The position numbers were made by a program, and so were the translations under genes. Shown in pieces: positions 58,880-64,000 of a stretch of DNA of 64,000 nucleotides. Below the pieces are notes generated by a model, which searched no databases, was not told where the DNA came from, and worked only from the letters and a program-made list of their open reading frames with translations. The stretch is from Streptomyces caatingaensis (GTDB lineage Bacteria; Actinomycetota; Actinomycetes; Streptomycetales; Streptomycetaceae), in NCBI RefSeq assembly GCF_001187435.1, contig NZ_LFXA01000007.1, forward strand, positions 248,001 to 312,000, given 5' to 3'. Within the stretch, counting starts at the first letter, position 1, and every line of letters begins with the position of its first letter.

Positions 58880-59806
58880 TCATCCGCCCAGGCGGCGCAG
58901 GAACTCGTCTTCGTCCAGGACCTCGATCTCCTGGCCGGATTCCAGGAGCGCCTGGGCCTTCCTGGCCTTGCCGCTCAGGGTGTCGCCGGGCTTGAGCTGA
59001 GTCTGGGAGGCCGAGACGAGGATGGTCGTCCTCTTGGTGACGTTCTTCTCCGGCTGGGCTCCGGCCTCGGCGAGCCTGCGGTGTGCCTCGTCGCGGGTCA
59101 TCGATGCGAGCGTGCCGGTGATGCACACGGCCGCTCCGTAGAGCTCGCCGTCCGGGTCGGCATCCGGATCGGCATCGGGCAGCGGCGTGCGGGCCCTCGC
59201 GCCGCGGCCCTTGTAGTGGCTGCCCTGCCATTGACCCGCCTGCGTCATCCAGCCCCAACGAACCTGATGGGCCGTCAGGAGCATGTCGAGAGAATCAGCT
59301 TCGGCGGCGCCCATCGCGGCAAGCATCACCTCGGCCGACGCGGTCGCGTCCGCGCCGGCGTCGTGGTGCTTGTCGAGGACGATTCCGGCGGCGTCGGCGC
59401 AGTACGGCAGGCCGTACGAGAGCAGCTTCCAGGTGCGGCGCGCTATGACCTGCGAGCAGGTGAACCGCAGCTCGGGCCAGGACAGGCCGTCGGCGCTGCA
59501 GGCGGCTCGTATGACGCCCATGTCGAACCCGGCGTTGTGCGCCACCAACGGGAGGTCGTCGGCGAAGGCGAGGATCTCGCTCAGTGCGGCCTTCCAGTCG
59601 GGCGCGCCCGTCAGCATGTCCGGCGTGATTCCGTGGATACCGATGTTGAAGGCGCTGAAGTGGCTCAGAGCGGCGGGCGGCTGGATCAGCGTGCCCCATG
59701 TGTCGGTGATGCGACCGTTGACGACCTTCGCCATGCCTACGGCGCACGGGCTGCCCCGGTGCGCGTTCGCGGTCTCGAAGTCGATGGCCACCCAGCTGGA
59801 AGACAT
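58880..59806 (-). CDS. DnaQ-like DEDDh exonuclease fused to a BRCT domain
   Basis: A 308-residue protein. The N-terminal exonuclease (about 5-165) has WVAIDFETAN (Asp, Glu of ExoI), LVAHNAGFDMGVI (ExoII) and HDAGADATASAEV (ExoIII His/Asp), as in the epsilon subunit of DNA polymerase III. A middle linker contains an Asp/Pro repeat (DADPDADPDG). The C-terminal BRCT domain (about 220-305) shows GAAVCITGTLASMTRDEAHRRL and VTKRTTILVSA, like the BRCT of NAD-dependent ligases. It is a proofreading or repair nuclease held on DNA by BRCT. ATG 59806 is preferred over GTG 59815 for ribosome-site spacing. Confidence 0.88.
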   Translation of the reverse strand: MSSSWVAIDFETANAHRGSPCAVGMAKVVNGRITDTWGTLIQPPAALSHFSAFNIGIHGITPDMLTGAPDWKAALSEILAFADDLPLVAHNAGFDMGVIRAACSADGLSWPELRFTCSQVIARRTWKLLSYGLPYCADAAGIVLDKHHDAGADATASAEVMLAAMGAAEADSLDMLLTAHQVRWGWMTQAGQWQGSHYKGRGARARTPLPDADPDADPDGELYGAAVCITGTLASMTRDEAHRRLAEAGAQPEKNVTKRTTILVSASQTQLKPGDTLSGKARKAQALLESGQEIEVLDEDEFLRRLGG

Positions 59807-59970
59807 GCTGTTCACCCTTCCCCTTCAGCCGATCTCGAGGCAAGAGGCGGGTGCCCTTCCGGCCTGGATCTTTCGCTCAGGTCCGGCGGTGTCATGACCT
59901 CCGGATCGCGAGCAGCTTAACTGAGCGAAATCGTTCCGGGGGAAGGAGGGGCCAGAGCGGCCACCCGGCC

Positions 59971-60948
59971 CTACCCCCGCACGTCCTCCCACGTCACCAC
60001 CGGACTCCCCGCCCGCAGGGCGAAGTCCATCGCGGCGTCCTCGACGGGCCACTTGAGGCGCAGCCAGTTGGGGAGGGTGGCGAGGATGCCGTCGTCGCCG
60101 GCGAGGTGCCAGAAGGTGTTGGAGTCGCGGCGGGCGAAGTAGGGGCAGAACAGGGAGACGACGAGGGTGACGCGGCGGCCGCGGGTCACGGGGGTCACCG
60201 CGTGGAAGATGCGGCTGCCGTGGAGGAAGAGGGTCGCGCCGCGGGCGCGGCAGTCGGCCTCGCGGATGCGGGGGTCGTGCTCGGTGACGTCGTCGAACTC
60301 GCCGGTGCGGCCCTGGAAGTAGGTGAAGCGGCCGCCGTCGTAGCAGTCGCCGTCGCTGAGCTGGATGGTGAAGACGTAGTCCATGCCGTCGTGGTGCCAG
60401 CGGACGATCTCCGGACGGCCGTGGCCCTCGGAGTAGTTGATCTGCACCGTGGGGATCCGCAGGGGATGGGGGATCAGCGGGACGCCCACGATGCGGGAGC
60501 AGGTGAGCAGGAAGGCCCGGTCGCGGATCATGTTGTTGATGAAGGGGGACATCAGGTCCGCGCTGCGCACGCGCCGCGTGGCGATGAACCGGCTGGTGCC
60601 GGCGGCCGGTTCGAGGCGGTCGCAGACCTCGGCGAGGCAGTCGAGCCCCTCGGGGGTCAGCAGCTGGAAGGGACCGACGAGCGCCGTGTCGTCCACCCGC
60701 CCGTGCGCGCGCCCCAGTTCGCGCGAGGCGTAGCCGAACTCCTGGAGGGAGACCCGGGGCCCCGCCGCGTCCCGGACGACGTAGTCGCCGCGCCAGCGCG
60801 GTTCGCCGGACTGTCCGGGCCCGCGCCGGGGCCTCCTGGCCCGTACGGCGTGGAGGAGCTGATCGACGCCGGTCGCCGTGCGCGGCAGGTTGAGGACGCC
60901 GCCCCGGGCCGTACCGCTTCCGCCGCCTCGTGTCCGGATCATCGCCAT
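59971..60948 (-). CDS. 2-oxoglutarate/Fe(II)-dependent dioxygenase-like protein
   Basis: A 325-residue protein. ATG 60948 follows GGAGGAG. A basic Pro/Arg-rich N-terminus precedes a double-stranded beta-helix core: INYSEGHGRPEIVRWHHDGMDYVFTIQL holds the HxD iron ligands, and RGATLFLHGSRIFHAVTPVTRGRRVTLVVSLF holds the distal His and the Arg for 2-oxoglutarate. It resembles prolyl-hydroxylase or PhyH-type oxygenases, substrate unknown. The neighbouring FAD-binding gene on the same strand lies 73 bp upstream, so the pair may share a small redox pathway. Confidence 0.8.
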   Translation of the reverse strand: MAMIRTRGGGSGTARGGVLNLPRTATGVDQLLHAVRARRPRRGPGQSGEPRWRGDYVVRDAAGPRVSLQEFGYASRELGRAHGRVDDTALVGPFQLLTPEGLDCLAEVCDRLEPAAGTSRFIATRRVRSADLMSPFINNMIRDRAFLLTCSRIVGVPLIPHPLRIPTVQINYSEGHGRPEIVRWHHDGMDYVFTIQLSDGDCYDGGRFTYFQGRTGEFDDVTEHDPRIREADCRARGATLFLHGSRIFHAVTPVTRGRRVTLVVSLFCPYFARRDSNTFWHLAGDDGILATLPNWLRLKWPVEDAAMDFALRAGSPVVTWEDVRG

Positions 60949-61021
60949 GAGTCGTCTCCTCCATGGGCAGCACCGGGTGCACCGGATCGCGGCGCCAGTA
61001 TCCAACGGCCCGCGGCCGGCT

Positions 61022-62491
61022 TCACAAGGACGCGAACGCGCCACTCCCGGACGCCACGTCCCGGGCGACCGCGCGCGTCTGCCGGGCCACCGTGCGCAGG
61101 TGGTTGGCGAAGGGGATGCGCGGGTGCGTGCCGACGCCGGCCACCCAGACCCGCTCGGGCGGCGCCCCGGGCGCCCGGCGGACGCGCAGGGACGGCGTCA
61201 AGTGCCGTACGGGTGCGCCCGCCGAGGGTGTCAGGCGCAGTTCGTTCCCGTCGTCCGCCCACCACAGCTCGGGAGGCTCGAAGCCGGTCGCGTTGACGAC
61301 GTGGTCGAACGTGGAGGCGGTGGCGTCGGGCCACACCACCCGCCACGCTCCGTCGTCGAAGGCCGCCGACCGCGGGTAGGAGGGGGCCAGCTCCAGGGAG
61401 CCGGAGCGCAGTTGGTCCAGCAGGCGGCGCGCGTTGACCGCGGCCAGCGCCGTCACGTAGCGGTCGACGAACCACGCGAAGCGGTCCGTCAGCGCCCGCC
61501 GCCGCTCCAGGGGCAGGCCGTCCGCGAAGGCCGTGAACGCCTCGATCACGGCCGCGGCGACGCCCGCCCAGGCGCAGGCCCCGGCCTCGGCCAGGGCCGT
61601 CTCCTCGGCCAGGCGCCGGACGGGGTCGGCGGCCCGGGACGTCTGCCGGCGCAGCGGGGCGTTCCCCAGCAGCCGGACGGCCTCCACGACGTGGCGCGTC
61701 ATCCGCTCCTCCAGCAGCGGGTCCGCGGCGTCGAGCCGGGCCAGGCGCTCCAGCGGAGGGAACGCCCGGGGCGGCGCGTGCAGGGAGGTCCGTACGGCGG
61801 GCAGGACGCCGGACCGCGACGTCATCGTCGTACGGTGGCCGTCCCGGCACAGCAACAGGGCGGCGTCCACGGCGGATTGGCGGGTGCCGAGCACCAGCAC
61901 GCGGCGCCCCGTGCCCAGTCGTGCGCGGAGCCGCGCGGCGGGATAGGGGCTGTCGAGGTAGCGGGGGTGCGCCGTGAACTCCGCGAAGCCGTCGGGAACG
62001 CGCGGCCGGTGGACGCCGGTCGCGACGACGACGTCGTCCGCCGCGACCCGCTCGCCGGTGTCCAGCAGGACGGCGGGGCGGGGGCCGAGGCGGACCGACC
62101 GGACGGACGCCCGCACGTGCCGGACGGCGACGCCCCGCTCCTCGGCGAGCTCGCGCGCCCGCGTCCAGAGGTCGTGGCAGTAGTCGGCCATCCGCGCCCG
62201 GGGGACGCAGGAGTCCGGCGCACCCGTCCAGCCGCGCCCGCGCAGGTGGCCGACGAAGTCGTGGGGGCGGTCGGGGAGAAGGGAGTTGGCGTCGGCGGCG
62301 CTGTTGCACATCAGCAGGGGCTCGTCCTCGCCGAAGGCCAGGCCCCGGCCGGCGGGGGAGGGGTCCGCGACGACGATCGCGCCGACCGGCGGCCGCCCCG
62401 GCGCCTCGCGCAGCGCGTCCACGAGGTGCCGGAACACCCCCGTCCCGGCGACGCCCGCCCCCACGATCACGACCACGCGTCGTTCCGTCAC
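61022..62491 (-). CDS. FAD/NAD(P)-binding protein (HI0933/monooxygenase-like)
   Basis: A 489-residue flavoprotein. GTG 62491 lies after AGAAGGGG. The first Rossmann fold is VVVIVGAGVAGTGVFRHL; FGEDEPLLMCNSAADANSLLPD is the block typical of the FAD_NAD_binding_9 family. A second dinucleotide fold, GRRVLVLGTRQSAVDAALLL, and the late DHVVNATGFEPP complete it. This family includes ornithine-type hydroxylases and many uncharacterised enzymes. The 2-oxoglutarate dioxygenase gene follows at 73 bp. A tandem repeat of six 10-bp units lies upstream. Confidence 0.83.
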   Translation of the reverse strand: MTERRVVVIVGAGVAGTGVFRHLVDALREAPGRPPVGAIVVADPSPAGRGLAFGEDEPLLMCNSAADANSLLPDRPHDFVGHLRGRGWTGAPDSCVPRARMADYCHDLWTRARELAEERGVAVRHVRASVRSVRLGPRPAVLLDTGERVAADDVVVATGVHRPRVPDGFAEFTAHPRYLDSPYPAARLRARLGTGRRVLVLGTRQSAVDAALLLCRDGHRTTMTSRSGVLPAVRTSLHAPPRAFPPLERLARLDAADPLLEERMTRHVVEAVRLLGNAPLRRQTSRAADPVRRLAEETALAEAGACAWAGVAAAVIEAFTAFADGLPLERRRALTDRFAWFVDRYVTALAAVNARRLLDQLRSGSLELAPSYPRSAAFDDGAWRVVWPDATASTFDHVVNATGFEPPELWWADDGNELRLTPSAGAPVRHLTPSLRVRRAPGAPPERVWVAGVGTHPRIPFANHLRTVARQTRAVARDVASGSGAFASL

Positions 62492-62540
62492 GCTTCCCGC
62501 CCCTTCTCCCGAAGCATCCGACGACCCTGTCCACTCCGAC

Positions 62541-62600
62541 GACTTCCGGTGACTTCCGATGACTCCCGGTGGCTCCCGGTGGCTCCCGGTGGCTCCCGAT
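62541..62600. repeat. Six 10-bp tandem repeats in a divergent promoter region
   Basis: Units of consensus GGCTCCCGGT run head to tail from 62541 to 62600, the first three slightly changed (GACTTCCGGT, GACTTCCGAT, GACTCCCGGT). They lie between the FAD-protein start (62491, minus strand) and the SDR start (62676, plus strand). Confidence 0.75.
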
Positions 62601-62675
62601 GTGCGAACTCCCCGATTTCGCCCTGAGCATGCGGATCTTCCGCCGGGACGGTCCCGTCGTGCAAGGTCGTGAGGC

Positions 62676-63680
62676 ATGAGGCTACTGATACTGGGTGGAA
62701 CGGAATTCGTGGGCCGGGCCCTGGCCGAGGACGCGCTCGCGCGGGGCTGGGAGGTGACGGTCTTCCACCGCGGCCGCCACCCGGCCCCCGGGGGCGCCGG
62801 CGTGCTGCACGGCGACCGCACGGCCGAGGGCGGGCTCGCCGCGCTCGCCCACGGCGAGTGGGACGTCGTGGCGGACACCTGGTCGGGCGCCCCGCGCGCC
62901 GTCCGCGACACGGCGCGGCTGCTGGCCGGCCGGGCGGGCCGCTACGCGTACGTCTCCACGCGCTCCGTCCACGGCGAGCCCGTCCCGGCGGGGGCGGCGG
63001 AGGACGCGCCGGTCGTCGAGTCGTCGCCCGACGCCGGCGACATGCCCTACCCGCAGGCCAAGCGCGGCGGCGAACTCGCCGCGCTGGACGCCTTCGGCGA
63101 CCGTGCCCTGCTGCTGCGCGCGGGGGTCGTCCTCGGACCGTGGGAGAACGTCGGCCGGCTCCCCTGGTGGCTGCTGCGCGTCGCGCGCGGCGGGCCGGTG
63201 CCGGTGCCGGAGCCGCGCGACGCGGGTCTTCAGTACATCGACGTCCGCGACCTCGCGTCCTGGAGCCTGGACGCGGCCGCCCGCGGCCTCGGCGGGCCGT
63301 ACAACCTCATCAGCCGGCCCCGGCACACGACGATGGAGGGACTGTTCGACGCCTGCGTCCGCGTCACCGGCTCGGACGCCGAGCCGCTCTGGACGCCGCC
63401 CGGGACGTTCCTCTCGGCCGGCGTCGAGCCGTGGACCGGCCTGCCGCTGTGGCTCCCGGACGGGCCCGTCCGCGAGGGGATCTACGAGGGGAACGCCGAA
63501 CTGGCCCACGCCGCCGGGCTGCGGTGCCGGCCCGTCGAGGAGACGGTCGCCGACACGTGGGCGTGGCTGCGGTCGGTGGGCGGGCGGGCGCCCCTGCGGG
63601 ACGGCCTGCCCGGGCCGGGGATGGGGGAGGAGACGGAGGCGCGGCTGCTGGCCGCCGCGGGCGGTGCCGCCGGCGAGTGA
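62676..63680 (+). CDS. NAD-dependent epimerase/dehydratase family reductase
   Basis: A 334-residue extended or atypical SDR. It starts RLLILGGTEFVGRALAEDAL, a nucleotide-binding motif like that of chloroplast-RNA-binding-protein-type SDRs. YAYVSTRSVHGEPV and MPYPQAKRGGELAAL give a degenerate active site: the Tyr is followed by PQAKR, so the Lys is kept. LQYIDVRDLASWSL and PYNLISRP follow. It may act as an isoflavone-reductase-like or sugar-nucleotide enzyme. It is divergent from the FAD-protein gene. Confidence 0.82.
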   Translation: MRLLILGGTEFVGRALAEDALARGWEVTVFHRGRHPAPGGAGVLHGDRTAEGGLAALAHGEWDVVADTWSGAPRAVRDTARLLAGRAGRYAYVSTRSVHGEPVPAGAAEDAPVVESSPDAGDMPYPQAKRGGELAALDAFGDRALLLRAGVVLGPWENVGRLPWWLLRVARGGPVPVPEPRDAGLQYIDVRDLASWSLDAAARGLGGPYNLISRPRHTTMEGLFDACVRVTGSDAEPLWTPPGTFLSAGVEPWTGLPLWLPDGPVREGIYEGNAELAHAAGLRCRPVEETVADTWAWLRSVGGRAPLRDGLPGPGMGEETEARLLAAAGGAAGE

Positions 63681-63750
63681 GGGGTGCGTCCGCCCCGCCC
63701 CGGCCCGTTCCCGCGCAGCGCGCGCCCCCGAGGCGCCCGCCGGGCCGGCC

Positions 63751-64000
63751 TCACTCCTCCTCGACCAGCCGCGCCAGCAACCCCACCGCCTCCACGACCA
63801 CCGCCCGCTCCCGGTCGTCCAGTTCCTCCCGCAGCGCCTTCGCGATCCACCCCTCGCGCGTGCGGCGGACCTCCTCCACCTGCCGACGGCCCTCCGCCGT
63901 CAGGGAGATGAGCGCCTGACGGCGGTCCGTCGGGTGGGGCGAGCGCTCGACGAGACCGGCGTCCTCCAGGGCGGCGAGGGTCGCGCCCATGGACTGCGGC
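63751..64000 (-). CDS. MarR-family regulator, C-terminal part (cut by window edge)
   Basis: The minus strand encodes the end of a MarR-type winged helix: SMGATLAALEDAGLVERSPHPTDRRQALISLTAEGRRQVEE, then a charged dimerisation helix ending LLARLVEEE. The HPTDRRQ wing is the family hallmark. The start lies beyond 64000. Its target is unknown. Confidence 0.88.
   Translation of the reverse strand, partial: PQSMGATLAALEDAGLVERSPHPTDRRQALISLTAEGRRQVEEVRRTREGWIAKALREELDDRERAVVVEAVGLLARLVEEE

Noticed and set aside
58448..59920. 490-codon plus-strand frame over the DnaQ-BRCT gene
   Set aside because: Antisense to a gene with intact DEDDh and BRCT motifs; no domain in its own translation.
1..64000. 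CRISPR arrays, tRNA or rRNA genes and complete insertion sequences
   Set aside because: No spaced direct repeats of CRISPR type, no tRNA-like arms with CCA/GGTTCGA features, and no transposase with terminal repeats could be found by reading.

Overview
The window is very GC-rich, with strong third-position GC bias, GTG and TTG starts, GGAGG-type ribosome sites and tightly overlapping operons. With the family content (Rpf, a c-di-AMP riboswitch ahead of an NlpC/P60 gene, DUF6777, DUF6528, a CslA-like synthase) this points to a Streptomyces-type actinomycete chromosome. No rRNA, tRNA, CRISPR array or intact insertion sequence was seen.

0-16 kb. A cellulose-synthase-like glycosyltransferase faces a secreted GH6 endoglucanase across about 765 bp of GC-rich mini-hairpin repeats. 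Then come a divergent ATP-dependent ligase / LigD-type polymerase pair (NHEJ-like), a small SH3-like secreted protein, a hypothetical protein, a DUF6528 propeller, a frameshifted DUF1348 gene divergent from a TetR regulator with two matching palindromic operators, a DUF6777 lipoprotein with a Ser/Thr kinase, an antigen-85-like membrane esterase and a secreted protein of unknown function.

16.7-26.2 kb. This is the most interesting block: eight tightly packed plus-strand genes. They encode an Agd3-like exopolysaccharide deacetylase, a PelF-like GT4 glycosyltransferase, a polytopic membrane protein, a LegB-like NDP-sugar 4,6-dehydratase, a sugar nucleotidyltransferase, a second SDR, a spherulin-4 (GH135-like) protein and a GH114 lipoprotein. 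The content parallels the fungal galactosaminogalactan locus (gtb3/agd3/sph3/ega3/uge3) and Gram-positive pel loci. I infer a cationic, partly deacetylated amino-sugar exopolysaccharide. A c-di-AMP riboswitch-controlled NlpC/P60 endopeptidase follows.

27-36 kb. YchJ-like protein, small secreted protein, two beta-propeller proteins, a decayed MFS transporter, a SnoaL-like protein behind a 30-bp palindrome, and a minus-strand operon of a MurG paralogue, a second LegB-like dehydratase and a second antigen-85-like esterase, divergent from a TetR gene.

36.9-47.7 kb. Three consecutive secreted enzymes (NlpC/P60-like, Rpf lysozyme-like, endonuclease/exonuclease/phosphatase) carry closely related C-terminal FG-GAP/VCBS repeats. 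A large Tat-exported TIM-barrel hydrolase follows, then an operon pairing an antigen-85-like membrane hydrolase with an aminoacyl-phosphatidylglycerol synthase.

47.7-64 kb. A PAS/GAF/PP2C phosphatase, three universal stress proteins, a LysR regulator, secreted unknowns, a NarL/LuxR response regulator coupled to a DHA2 drug exporter, a frameshifted HTH gene, an unlisted 59-residue ORF, a DnaQ-BRCT exonuclease, a 2-oxoglutarate dioxygenase, an FAD protein, an SDR and a partial MarR regulator at the right edge. The overall theme is the cell envelope: glycan synthesis, remodelling and secreted hydrolases, with stress regulators interleaved.
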